From the NCBI GenBank assembly GCA_934725005.1, contig CAKVBE010000010.1:1-15079 (forward strand): a stretch of 15,079 bases of DNA, read 5' to 3'. Within the stretch, counting starts at the first letter, position 1; the number at the start of each line of letters is the position of its first letter. Both the position numbers and the translations under genes were made by a program. Source of the stretch: an uncultured Rickettsiales bacterium (GTDB taxonomy: Bacteria > Pseudomonadota > Alphaproteobacteria > Rickettsiales > UBA1997). Below are positions 6,680 through 14,604 of this stretch, in pieces. The notes under the pieces are model-generated. The model worked only from the letters and a program-made list of their open reading frames with translations, was not told where the DNA came from and made no database searches.

Positions 6680-7981
6680 ATGTTTGGATATAATATAAAT
6701 AGTCTTAAATCTGAGATTGATGGATTCAAAAAATTAATTAAGACTTTCAATAAAAAAAGTAAAAGTAATAAGAAGGCTAAGGCTGAACTAAACATAATTG
6801 AAGAAAAATTATATTCAAAAATTGACAATTTACTCATAGTAAATTTATCAGAGATTAACAGTACAAAAAAGAATAGAGAACTAAACATATTATTAAGGCA
6901 AAAAGCGAGATTATCAAGATATGTTATTAATTATGACAATTCATTCTTAAACTTAAAGAACTTTTTATCTTGTAAGTTTTCATTGTTCAAGTCTACACTA
7001 AAATTGCTTTTTCATGAAAGAAATTTTATAATATCATTGATTGTTTCGTTACTTTTTTTGTTTCCATTTTTACTATTTTCAACAATCTTGGCAATAATAA
7101 ATTTCCTCATTAGAAAAAAAAGTAAATCAAGAAAAAGTAAAAGAAAACTAAACTTAAATAGCTTAAAAGGTAATGATCTTGATGATAAAATTTTCGATAT
7201 AGTAGATAGATACGCGAAGAATAGAGAGGAAATTAAGGCTATAATTGAACTTATAAAAGGAAAAATATCACCATTTGAATTAGAAGAAACTTTAAAAAAG
7301 TTAAAAGATGATCCATTTTTTAAAGATTTAATTAATGATTTGGACTATCCAAAATTCCTTAAAGAACTAAACAATTTATTAGAAAAACAAATAAATGAAT
7401 TTAAATACAATGAACCTGAATTATATTTGATTCTTAAAGACAGGGATGAAGAAAAGTCTGGACTATTGACACAATTAAAGGATACAATATCAGATAAAAT
7501 AGTAAATAAAATAAAAAGAAACAGAAAAGCTCTAAAAACATTATTGTCAGGAGACGTTAATAAGGTGAATATTAAAATAAAGAAGTTTAAAGATAAAAGA
7601 AAAAAACTTTTTGTCGATCTTGAAACACTGGATAATCTATCACAGGTTAGGAAAAAAATTAAAGTAAAAAAACTTATGAAAAAAAATAAAAACTTTAATA
7701 AATCCATAGAAAACTATAAGATACATGGTAAAAAGTTTAAGAAAAACAAACTCAAGTTCAATGGCATTAATGAAATTATCGAATTAAACAGTAGAGTCGA
7801 AGAATTTGATAGAAAATTCGATAAATATTTTGAAAAAAAGGGAAAAGACTTATATAAATTTAACAAAAAAATTAAAGCTAAAAAAGAAAAGTTTGAGAAA
7901 GATAGGGAAAAAAGAATAAATAACTTTAAGAACGCAATAAATAGTATAAATTCACAATCAATCGGAGGATTGTTCAAGTGA
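6680..7981 (+). CDS. Lysine-rich coiled-coil protein with a central membrane segment, function unknown
   Basis: I do not recognise the family of this 433-residue protein. A charged N-terminal region (1-110), probably helical, is followed by a strongly hydrophobic stretch at about 116-144, which contains a proline near 129 and could be one long transmembrane helix or a short hairpin. A very basic patch (RKKSKSRKSKRK, about 145-156) follows directly. The remaining 280 residues are rich in Lys, Glu, Asn and Leu, predicted helical/coiled coil and strongly basic overall, ending in a Ser/Gly-containing tail (SQSIGGLFK). The basic patch would keep that side cytoplasmic under the positive-inside rule. 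AGGA at 6671-6674 supports the ATG at 6680. The DUF3168-like gene follows 77 bases downstream on the same strand. The AT-rich base composition matches the neighbours, so recent transfer is not indicated. A DNA-, RNA- or surface-binding role is possible but unproven. Confidence 0.75.
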   Translation: MFGYNINSLKSEIDGFKKLIKTFNKKSKSNKKAKAELNIIEEKLYSKIDNLLIVNLSEINSTKKNRELNILLRQKARLSRYVINYDNSFLNLKNFLSCKFSLFKSTLKLLFHERNFIISLIVSLLFLFPFLLFSTILAIINFLIRKKSKSRKSKRKLNLNSLKGNDLDDKIFDIVDRYAKNREEIKAIIELIKGKISPFELEETLKKLKDDPFFKDLINDLDYPKFLKELNNLLEKQINEFKYNEPELYLILKDRDEEKSGLLTQLKDTISDKIVNKIKRNRKALKTLLSGDVNKVNIKIKKFKDKRKKLFVDLETLDNLSQVRKKIKVKKLMKKNKNFNKSIENYKIHGKKFKKNKLKFNGINEIIELNSRVEEFDRKFDKYFEKKGKDLYKFNKKIKAKKEKFEKDREKRINNFKNAINSINSQSIGGLFK

Positions 7982-8058
7982 AATTGATATTAAACTTTAT
8001 ACTACCAGTAAAAAAATAAGTTTAGTATTATTGCTAGAAAAGAACAACTTCTTTGTAC

Positions 8059-8448
8059 ATGTCAAATCTAAGCTTATTAAATGGTATAATATACAACTCA
8101 CTTAAAAATTCTGATGATAAATATATTAAAATAATAAACGGTATATACACTTATCTTCCAAAAAATCCAATATTTCCATACATATTTATAGAGTATATAA
8201 ATATAAAACAGTTTGATACATTCGAGAGTAACATATATAAATTTGAGTTAAATTTAAAAATCTATGATAAGTGTACGTCAAGTACAAATATTTTGAATAT
8301 AACAGACAGTGTAAAAGATTTACTAAAAAACATAACCGCTGAAAATATACTAGATATTAGAATTTATGATATAAAAAATAATTTTAATAATAACTTATTT
8401 CCATATTTTGAGTCAATAATAAACACAGTTTTTCTAGTTCATGAGTAA
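8059..8448 (+). CDS. DUF3168-like protein, candidate GTA/phage tail terminator
   Basis: The 129-residue product fits the DUF3168 tail-completion pattern. An N-terminal helix (SLLNGIIYNSLK) is followed by an IYTYLPKNPIFPYIFIEY segment, which matches the family's ...P...FPYV.... core strand. A strand with N/L...IYD then corresponds to the family's helix-strand region, followed by a long helix with a regularly spaced VKDLL. In the Rhodobacter gene transfer agent the corresponding gene (g8) encodes the tail terminator between the head-closure and tail-tube genes. Here none of those neighbours is present: an unknown coiled-coil gene precedes it and xerD converges from the other side. I chose the ATG at 8059; a TTG at 8053 is in frame. 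The assignment is by pattern memory only and the sequence is diverged. If correct, it is a dispersed or remnant GTA gene rather than a prophage. Confidence 0.55.
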   Translation: MSNLSLLNGIIYNSLKNSDDKYIKIINGIYTYLPKNPIFPYIFIEYINIKQFDTFESNIYKFELNLKIYDKCTSSTNILNITDSVKDLLKNITAENILDIRIYDIKNNFNNNLFPYFESIINTVFLVHE

Positions 8449-8487
8449 AAATATAATTCATGATAAGTAAATATTGTTTTGATAACC

Positions 8488-8503
8488 AATATAATGTTAT
8501 ATT
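8488..8503. repeat. Short palindrome between convergent genes
   Basis: AATATAA-TG-TTATATT is a perfect inverted repeat with a 2-base centre in the 97-base spacer between the DUF3168-like gene and the 3' end of xerD. It has no G+C in the stem and no clear T-run on either strand, so a terminator role is weak. Nothing else is seen in this spacer. Confidence 0.25.
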
Positions 8504-8545
8504 TATAATACGAAAAATAGTGACAGATTATAATAAGTTTTGGAA

Positions 8546-9532
8546 TTATAGCCTCTCTATATCTTCAATTTTCAATTTACTCAATGGATGATTATTTTTT
8601 ACAGCATCAAACATTTTTTTATTTGTTATATGTGTATAAATTTGTGTTGTAGTAATATCAGAGTGGCCAAGAATCTCTTGAATAATTTTTAAATCGGCGC
8701 CATTTTTTAACAGATGTGTAGCTATAGAATGTCTTAATGTATGTGGATGGATCTTACTACCATCAATACCAACGGACACAGCAATATCTTTTAGTTCTCT
8801 TGCAAAAACTTGTCTTGTTATATGACAGTCTTTTTTAAAAATTATTTTTTGTTTGCCATCTTTTTTGGAGAAGTTTATCATATTTGTGAACAACCAAGTC
8901 GAAAAGTTTCCACAAAGTAATTTACTTCTTAATTTTATATATTCATTTAACGAACTAATTGATTCTTGATTTAGTGGCACAATTCTCTCTTTATTCCCCT
9001 TTCCAAAAACTCTAATAAAATTATCAATTTTAAACTCATTAGTTTTCGGATCATAATTTGTGTCTATTGAATCAATTTTTAAACTAACAAGTTCTGATAC
9101 ACGCATACCGGTAGCATACAAAACTTGTAACATACAGTTAAACTTCACACCAAAGTTACTTTTGTTTTGTTTTGCTTTATTCAATAACAAAATCGTTTCT
9201 TCTTCTGTCAAAAAATCTGGTAAATGTACACCAATTTTTGCGCTTTCAATTAACGTTGATGGATTATTTTTAAGTATATTTTCAGTTTGCAAATAATCAA
9301 AAAAGTGTTTTATAGAAGATATGTTTCTCGCAACACTTCTTACTGATAATTCTGTTTTTAAATACTTTAAATACTGCTCCAAGTTACTTGTTCTGACTGA
9401 TAAAATTGGGATATTTTTCTCTGTAAAAAAATTATACATCCTAACCAGATCTCTATTATAGGATTCTATAGTATTTTTTGATAAATTTTCTACAGAATTC
9501 ATATATTTTATGAAATTATTAATGTATTCCAT
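8546..9532 (-). CDS. xerD: Site-specific tyrosine recombinase XerD
   Basis: The 328-residue protein has the N-terminal SAM-like DNA-binding domain (1-100) and a complete C-terminal catalytic domain. Catalytic residues are visible as R144 (ATGMRVSEL), K179 (GKGNKER), H264 and R267 (HTLRHSIATH), H290 (LGHSD) and the nucleophile Y299 (TTQIYTH). The HPHTLRHSIATHLLKNGADL wording and a C-terminus near NNHPLSK favour XerD over XerC. With its partner it resolves chromosome dimers at dif, normally with FtsK. It is about 20-30 residues longer than usual because of inserts near 158-172 and 217-236. The start lies one base after the stop of the small membrane-protein gene, so it is the third gene of a secA operon. 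No convincing dif site is in the window. Confidence 0.93.
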   Translation of the reverse strand: MEYINNFIKYMNSVENLSKNTIESYNRDLVRMYNFFTEKNIPILSVRTSNLEQYLKYLKTELSVRSVARNISSIKHFFDYLQTENILKNNPSTLIESAKIGVHLPDFLTEEETILLLNKAKQNKSNFGVKFNCMLQVLYATGMRVSELVSLKIDSIDTNYDPKTNEFKIDNFIRVFGKGNKERIVPLNQESISSLNEYIKLRSKLLCGNFSTWLFTNMINFSKKDGKQKIIFKKDCHITRQVFARELKDIAVSVGIDGSKIHPHTLRHSIATHLLKNGADLKIIQEILGHSDITTTQIYTHITNKKMFDAVKNNHPLSKLKIEDIERL

Positions 9533-9533
9533 T

Positions 9534-9857
9534 CTAGAATTTTTTTATCTTATCATAGAACTCGATAGGTATTCTTTCGTACTTATCACTATTTTTATAA
9601 TATGAATTTGTAAGGTATTTAAAAATAAATACACCAAATAAAAAAAATAAAATCAGATATATTAATATAACAATTCTTGATAAAACCAATTTTGAAAATT
9701 TATTTAAAAATACAGTATGTATCACGAAAAACGGGAACATTATTATTATAAATAATAATTTAGGTATGTCCAGCCACCTTGAATTTATTTTTCGTTTCAA
9801 AACAAATTCTTTATTCTCCATTAAGTCGTGATCGGGAACTATATTTTTTTCTTCCAT
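9534..9857 (-). CDS. Small two-helix membrane protein in the secA-xerD operon
   Basis: The 107-residue product has a charged N-terminal tail (1-30), two hydrophobic segments (about 32-50 and 60-80) and a charged C-terminal tail ending YDKIKKF. I do not recognise a family. Placement is very tight: the ATG lies 3 bases after the secA stop, and its TAG is separated from the xerD ATG by one base. This makes a co-translated three-gene unit likely and supports it being a real gene. Both tails are probably cytoplasmic, with the loop around 51-59 carrying Lys. An accessory role at the membrane near SecA or the division apparatus is conceivable from context only. Confidence 0.7.
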   Translation of the reverse strand: MEEKNIVPDHDLMENKEFVLKRKINSRWLDIPKLLFIIIMFPFFVIHTVFLNKFSKLVLSRIVILIYLILFFLFGVFIFKYLTNSYYKNSDKYERIPIEFYDKIKKF

Positions 9858-9860
9858 AAA

Positions 9861-12626
9861 TTATGCTTCTTTTCCACAACAATGTTTATACTTCTTTCCA
9901 GAACCACAAGGACATGGATCATTTCTACCAACTCTACCCCAAGAACTTCTTGTATTATAATCGGCACCTTCCACTCTTTTTCTAGTATGAACTGTTTCTT
10001 GTTTTTCAGTTGAAACATTTTTCTTCAATGCTGTTCTTTTTTGACTTTCAATATGTGATATTGTGTCAACTAAATCTGTTCTATTTTGCTGATAATCAAC
10101 ATGTTCGTTATCAGATAACTTTTCTTTAGAGTCAACCTCACCAACATTTAATTCAATTCTAGAAAATATTGCAATCGTATCTTCTGTTATTTTGCGCATC
10201 AATTCTTCAAACAAATAATAAGCCTCTTTTTTATACTCAACCAATGGCTCCTTTTGACCATATGCTCTTAAATTCATAGCTTGTTTTATTTGATCCAAAG
10301 AATTTAAATGATCTTTCCATAGTCTATCTATTGTTAGCAAATAAACCCTCTTTTCCAATTCTCTAAATACTTCTTCACCATAAACAGATTTTTTATCATT
10401 CAATATTTTCTTTGTAATTTGATCTAATTTTTTCGACAATTCATCAAAATGTATATTAACATCAGATTTCAAATGCTCTTTTATATCAAAATCTAAACCA
10501 TAAACTCTTAGAACTTCGTTCTTAAATCCATCTAAGTTCCATTTATCAACATTTAATGATTTTGGTGTAAATCTGTTCAAAATTTCGTTGTTTTTCTCTG
10601 AAATTAAAAATTCTATTTCAGGTTCAATACTACTTGCAAACATTATGTCTCTTCTTTGCTCGAAAATAACCTTTCTTTGTGAATTTACAACATCATCGTA
10701 TTTAAGAATATTTTTTCTCATTTCATAATGCATATTCTCAACTTTCTTTTGGGCTTTTTCAAGAGATTTACTAATCCAAGGGTGAACTATGGCCTCATCA
10801 TCGCTCATTCCCATTCTTCCAAGGAATGAGCCAAGTTTATCAGTTCCAAAAATTCGCATTAAATTATCTTCAAGAGATATATAAAATCTAGAAACTCCGG
10901 GATCGCCTTGTCTTCCAGATCTACCTCTCAATTGATTATCGATTCTTCTACTTTCATGTCTTTCAGTACCAAGAACGAACAAACCACCAGCATTTAATAC
11001 GACTTCTTTATCCTTTTCTATTTTGTCATTTGATTCTTTAATTTTTGCCTTTTTTTCTTCTTCCGATAAAGTCTTATCATTTAAAATTTCTTCAATTTCA
11101 AATTCATTTGTACCACCAAGTTTGATATCTGTACCTCTACCAGCCATATTTGTAGCAATAGTGATAGCACCAGATTTTCCTGCTTGGGCAATTATATATG
11201 CTTCTTTATCATGATATTTAGCGTTCAAAACATTGTGTGATAGGTTTTCTTTTTTTAATAAATTTGATAAGTATTCGGAAACCTCTATGCTTACAGTACC
11301 AACTAGAACAGGTTGTAATTTCTCATGACATTCCTTAATTTGCTTTACAATTGCCCTAAATTTTCCCTCTTTTGTTTTGTAAATTACATCATCCTCATCT
11401 TTTCTTATAACTTTCTTGTTTGTTGGAACTTCAATACATTTCAAGTTGTAAATGTTCTCAAACTCTATAGCTTCCGTCATAGCTGTACCAGTCATACCAG
11501 ATAATTTTGGATACATTCTAAAATAATTTTGATATGTTATGGATGCCAACGTTTGGTTTTCATTCTGTACCTCAACACATTCCTTTGCCTCTAAAGCCTG
11601 ATGAAGACCATCTGAATATCTTCTGCCCTCCATTATTCTACCAGTAAACTCGTCTACTATATAAACTTGACCGTTTTTCACAGTGTAGTCTACTTCGTTC
11701 TTGAACAATTTATGCGCCTTTAAAGATTGATTCAAGTGATGAACTATTTTTACATATTTTAAATTATACATGCTATCATTTTCATCAACAAAATGCAATT
11801 TATGAAGAGTATCTTCAACATTTTCCATTCCTTCTTCCGTGAGAGAAACAACTCTATCTTTTTCATCAATTTTACACATAGAATCAGGAATATCTTTAAC
11901 TATATTGTTTATATCAATATACAGTTTCGAATCATCATCTGATGCACCAGATATAATAAGCGGCGTTCTTGCTTCATCAATGAGAATTGAGTCAACTTCA
12001 TCAACTATAGCAAAATTAAAATCTCTTTGAACTAATTGTTCCTTATCAACTTTCAAATTATCCCTTAAATAATCGAACCCAAATTCACTATTCGTACCGT
12101 ATGTTATATCACATGTGTATGCTTCTTTTCTTTGTCTATCGCTCATTCCATTCAAAACACATCCAACAGTTAAACCAAGAAAATTAAAAACTTTTCCCAT
12201 TGCTTCTGAATGTGTTTTTGCAAGATAGTCATTAACTGTAACAATATGTACGCCTTTTCCAGACAATGCATTTAAATATGCCGGCATAACGGCCACAAGC
12301 GTCTTTCCCTCACCGGTTTTCATTTCTGCTATTTGTCCTCTATGAAGAACTATTCCACCAATCATTTGAACATCAAAAGGTCTTAATCCCAATGTTCTTT
12401 TTGACGCCTCTCTAACAACTGCAAATGCATTTGGTAGTATATTATCTAAATTTTCACCAGCATCTAACCTTGCTTTCAAAATATTTTTTTGCTCCTTTAA
12501 ACCATCATCGCTTAAAGTTAAATAAACTTTTTCCAATTCATTTATTTTTTTAACAGTTTCCTCTAGTTTTTTAATTTCCCTTTCGTTAGCTGAACCAAAA
12601 ATTCTTTTAATAATACCTTTTAGCAT
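9861..12626 (-). CDS. secA: Preprotein translocase ATPase SecA
   Basis: The 921-residue protein is a full-length SecA, the motor that drives preproteins through SecYEG. Nucleotide-binding domain 1 has Walker A MKTGEGKT (102-109), the GTNSEFGFDYLRDN motif (177-190) and Walker B VDEVDSILIDEARTPL (208-223). The TGTAMTEA and VGTVSIE segments, NMAGRGTDIKLGG and the arginine-rich DNQLRGRSGRQGDPG lie in the second motor domain. The C-terminus ends in an intact SEC-C zinc motif with C905, C907, C916 and C917 (CPCGSG...HCCG), which binds zinc and SecB. The start ATG at 12626 gives the normal N-terminus; no strong ribosome binding site is seen. It heads the secA - membrane protein - xerD operon. Confidence 0.98.
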   Translation of the reverse strand: MLKGIIKRIFGSANEREIKKLEETVKKINELEKVYLTLSDDGLKEQKNILKARLDAGENLDNILPNAFAVVREASKRTLGLRPFDVQMIGGIVLHRGQIAEMKTGEGKTLVAVMPAYLNALSGKGVHIVTVNDYLAKTHSEAMGKVFNFLGLTVGCVLNGMSDRQRKEAYTCDITYGTNSEFGFDYLRDNLKVDKEQLVQRDFNFAIVDEVDSILIDEARTPLIISGASDDDSKLYIDINNIVKDIPDSMCKIDEKDRVVSLTEEGMENVEDTLHKLHFVDENDSMYNLKYVKIVHHLNQSLKAHKLFKNEVDYTVKNGQVYIVDEFTGRIMEGRRYSDGLHQALEAKECVEVQNENQTLASITYQNYFRMYPKLSGMTGTAMTEAIEFENIYNLKCIEVPTNKKVIRKDEDDVIYKTKEGKFRAIVKQIKECHEKLQPVLVGTVSIEVSEYLSNLLKKENLSHNVLNAKYHDKEAYIIAQAGKSGAITIATNMAGRGTDIKLGGTNEFEIEEILNDKTLSEEEKKAKIKESNDKIEKDKEVVLNAGGLFVLGTERHESRRIDNQLRGRSGRQGDPGVSRFYISLEDNLMRIFGTDKLGSFLGRMGMSDDEAIVHPWISKSLEKAQKKVENMHYEMRKNILKYDDVVNSQRKVIFEQRRDIMFASSIEPEIEFLISEKNNEILNRFTPKSLNVDKWNLDGFKNEVLRVYGLDFDIKEHLKSDVNIHFDELSKKLDQITKKILNDKKSVYGEEVFRELEKRVYLLTIDRLWKDHLNSLDQIKQAMNLRAYGQKEPLVEYKKEAYYLFEELMRKITEDTIAIFSRIELNVGEVDSKEKLSDNEHVDYQQNRTDLVDTISHIESQKRTALKKNVSTEKQETVHTRKRVEGADYNTRSSWGRVGRNDPCPCGSGKKYKHCCGKEA

Positions 12627-12660
12627 CTATTTTAAATATAACTTAACATAATTAGGTACT

Positions 12661-12688
12661 AATATAAAAATGTAGTTTATATTTTCAA
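12661..12688 (-). promoter_or_regulatory. Predicted promoter of the secA operon
   Basis: On the minus strand TTGAAA (12688-12683) and TATATT (12666-12661) are spaced 16 bases apart, with a predicted start near 12654 and a leader of about 28 bases. The rest of the spacer (12689-12815) is AT-rich and shows no gene or strong terminator. Confidence 0.5.
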
Positions 12689-12815
12689 TACAACTAAATA
12701 ATTCAACTTTGTTTTTTGATATATTCTTTAGTAAATTAATTAATCTGAAAATTTTATCTCAACTATATTTTTAAATAACAAAATTAGAATTAAGATCAAA
12801 CTAAATTAATAAAAG

Positions 12816-13433
12816 TCATATACTCAATTTTTCCCAGAAAAGTTTTTCATGTTTCAATATTTTTCTTCTTGCGATGAATTTGGAAAAAGAAGAAATTGGT
12901 ATAAGCTCTTGATTGCCAAAACCATCAATAATATACAATTTTATATCGTTTTTATCACTAAGTCTTTTAACAACAACATTAAAATCTGTTAACTCTCTAC
13001 ATACAAATGCAGTTTTATATATTTTATCAAAAAGTTCCATCAAAGCCTTTTTAATTTTATCATCTAAACCATTTTGTTTTATGTATTCTTCAACGGTTAT
13101 GCTTATTGAACCATCAAAGTTTTTTATCCATTCAACAGATAATCCATTACCAATATTTGTTTTAACAAAACCATATAATTTTGGGATAAAATCGAATACT
13201 TTTTTATCTTTTTTATTATAAAGACGGTATGCAAAAAAGTCTTTATAATTTTCATCAAACATAAATAATGGTCTAATTCTCTTATAGAATGGTGATTCTT
13301 TTCTTTTGGATACCAATTCTTTCATTTTTGAAATTTTAATTAATTTATCATTATCTTCTGGATGCTTGTAAATTATTCTTCCTCCACCCTCTGCAATTGT
13401 ATCATTATTTGATAGATGTAATAATTTATCCAT
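12816..13433 (-). CDS. yrbL: YrbL-family protein (protein-kinase-like fold)
   Basis: The 205-residue product matches the YrbL/PF10707 family, named after a PhoP-regulated E. coli gene, whose members have a reduced protein-kinase-like fold. A glycine-rich turn AEGGGRIIYKHP (14-25) looks like a P-loop of kinase type and is followed by IKISK with K33, the expected lysine. ELTDFNVVV (147-155) and IIDGFGNQ (168-175) resemble the catalytic-loop Asp/Asn and the DFG-like metal-binding motif, with DG in place of DFG. Its biochemical activity is not established; family members often sit near envelope or lipopolysaccharide genes. It lies 189 bases upstream of secA on the same strand with a promoter between, so it is probably a separate unit. 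The ATG at 13433 is divergent from atpR. Confidence 0.75.
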   Translation of the reverse strand: MDKLLHLSNNDTIAEGGGRIIYKHPEDNDKLIKISKMKELVSKRKESPFYKRIRPLFMFDENYKDFFAYRLYNKKDKKVFDFIPKLYGFVKTNIGNGLSVEWIKNFDGSISITVEEYIKQNGLDDKIKKALMELFDKIYKTAFVCRELTDFNVVVKRLSDKNDIKLYIIDGFGNQELIPISSFSKFIARRKILKHEKLFWEKLSI

Positions 13434-13465
13434 AATTATTTGTTAGAATATTATTTATACAAATA

Positions 13466-13474
13466 ATAATACCA
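13466..13474 (-). promoter_or_regulatory. Predicted extended -10 of yrbL
   Basis: On the minus strand this reads TGGTATTAT, identical to the -10 of the M23 operon and the coiled-coil gene. It lies about 33 bases before the yrbL ATG. A TTGAT-type -35 can be found only at non-ideal spacing. Confidence 0.4.
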
Positions 13475-13570
13475 ATAATATAAATAATCAAATTTATCAA
13501 TAATTAATTGTTTCATTATGAATCAATCTTGGTGTACAAGAACCTTAAAATGTAATAGATATAATATTAT

Positions 13571-13597
13571 TTGAATAATTAAAATATTATTTATAAT
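13571..13597 (+). promoter_or_regulatory. Possible promoter of atpRB
   Basis: TTGAAT (13571-13576) and TATAAT (13592-13597) are separated by 15 bases, shorter than ideal. The start would lie near 13604, about 20 bases before the atpR ATG. Another TATAAT at 13560-13565 lacks a -35 at the right distance. The remaining divergent spacer is plain AT-rich DNA. Confidence 0.3.
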
Positions 13598-13624
13598 TCA
13601 TGATATTTAAACCTTTTTCAAGTT

Positions 13625-13894
13625 ATGAATACTGTATCATTTGTGTTTGTTTTCTTTATTGGAATTGTAACTGGTATTATTAATAAAAAATTATTAATGA
13701 TTACAGTTAATGGTTCAAAGCTTAGAAAAAAATCATTAATATTGTCATCAATATCAAGAATAATAATTGTTTCTATATTTTTCTTTTTTATTATTAAACA
13801 CAGATATAATTTATCATTACCATTGTTTTTTGGATATTTTACATCTGGTATTTGTTTTTATTATAAAAATTTTAAAAAAACCATTTCAAAATGA
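13625..13894 (+). CDS. atpR: AtpR-like membrane subunit of an N-ATPase
   Basis: The 89-residue protein is very hydrophobic, with three predicted membrane helices (about 4-26, 37-57 and 62-81), joined by a basic loop (about 30-36). It fits the AtpR/AtpI-like small subunit of the N-ATPase type: a GxxxG-like first helix (IGIVTGII), an internal arginine R45 in the second helix, and a glycine-containing third helix (FGYFTSGICFYY). In N-type operons (atpDCQRBEFAG) AtpR is proposed to help assemble the c-ring. Its stop overlaps the atpB start (ATGA, 13891-13894), so the two are translationally coupled exactly as R and B are in N-ATPase operons. The short length and divergence make the family call dependent on this context. 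Confidence 0.6.
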   Translation: MNTVSFVFVFFIGIVTGIINKKLLMITVNGSKLRKKSLILSSISRIIIVSIFFFFIIKHRYNLSLPLFFGYFTSGICFYYKNFKKTISK

Positions 13895-14556
13895 ATATTA
13901 GCACTGATGAATTAATTTTTTGGAAATATGGATTTATAAATATAAATGCAACAATAATATACACATGGATTGTAATGGCAATTCTTACACTTGCTTCTTA
14001 TTTAACAAGAAGAAGCATACTACATCATAACGTTATAGGAAAATACGAAAATTTTTTTGAAATACTTGTAGAAATTATAAAGGATCAAATAAAAAGTATA
14101 ACAGAAACTGGTTTTGATAAAGTTTTTCCATTTGTTACATGCTTATTTATGTTTATATTGACATCTAACTTGATTTCTTTGATACCAAGTTTTTACTCAC
14201 CAACAGCATCATTATCAACAACGTTTGCTCTAGTATTATCAGTTGTAATATTTTCTGCATTTATGGGGATAAAAAGTAAGGGACTTAAAAAGTATTTATC
14301 GAAGTACACAAAACCAATAAAATTAATGGCTCCATTTATAATAGTAAATGACATTATATCTAACTTTTCTATGGCATTCAGATTATATGGAAATATAATG
14401 AGTGGTGGAGTAATAGCAACAATTTTAGTAAATATAAAATTTTTATCAGTTGGTCTTCCGATAATACTGAATTTGCTTAGTCTTATAAGTGGTATAATAC
14501 AAGCCTACGTCTTTAGTATTTTATCTGTAATATCGTTAGCTTCTTCGGATGATTAA
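13891..14556 (+). CDS. atpB: F0 ATP synthase subunit a, N-ATPase type
   Basis: The 221-residue protein is a complete subunit a. It begins with the N-type motif ELIFWKYGFININATIIYTW (7-26), unlike the standard alphaproteobacterial N-terminus. The SLSTTFAL, GIKSKGLKKYL and AFRLYGNIMSG (162-172) segments also match N-type subunits. R164 is the essential ion-path arginine, and IIQAYVFSILS (202-212) contains Q204. In N-type ATPases (atpDCQRBEFAG) this subunit works with c-rings that often translocate Na+. Here atpE, atpF, atpA and atpG do not follow: the next gene is on the other strand after 169 bases. The protein has all catalytic residues and a normal C-terminus, so it looks functional and not truncated. 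Which ion it moves depends on the unseen c subunit. Confidence 0.85.
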   Translation: MNISTDELIFWKYGFININATIIYTWIVMAILTLASYLTRRSILHHNVIGKYENFFEILVEIIKDQIKSITETGFDKVFPFVTCLFMFILTSNLISLIPSFYSPTASLSTTFALVLSVVIFSAFMGIKSKGLKKYLSKYTKPIKLMAPFIIVNDIISNFSMAFRLYGNIMSGGVIATILVNIKFLSVGLPIILNLLSLISGIIQAYVFSILSVISLASSDD

Positions 14557-14604
14557 TCTACATTTGTATTATCATACCTCATATACATACTTTTTAACAT
14601 TCAA

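Noticed and set aside
7345..7977. Two minus-strand open frames inside the coiled-coil gene, very Phe/Leu/Ser-rich
   Set aside because: They are the complement of Lys/Glu-rich codons and have no ribosome binding site or promoter of their own. The plus-strand gene has both.
12641..12651. Minus-strand TTATGTTAAGT resembling the XerD half of a dif site
   Set aside because: Only one half matches the E. coli dif sequence. The expected XerC half on the other side of a 6-base centre is absent, and the site lies in the secA leader.
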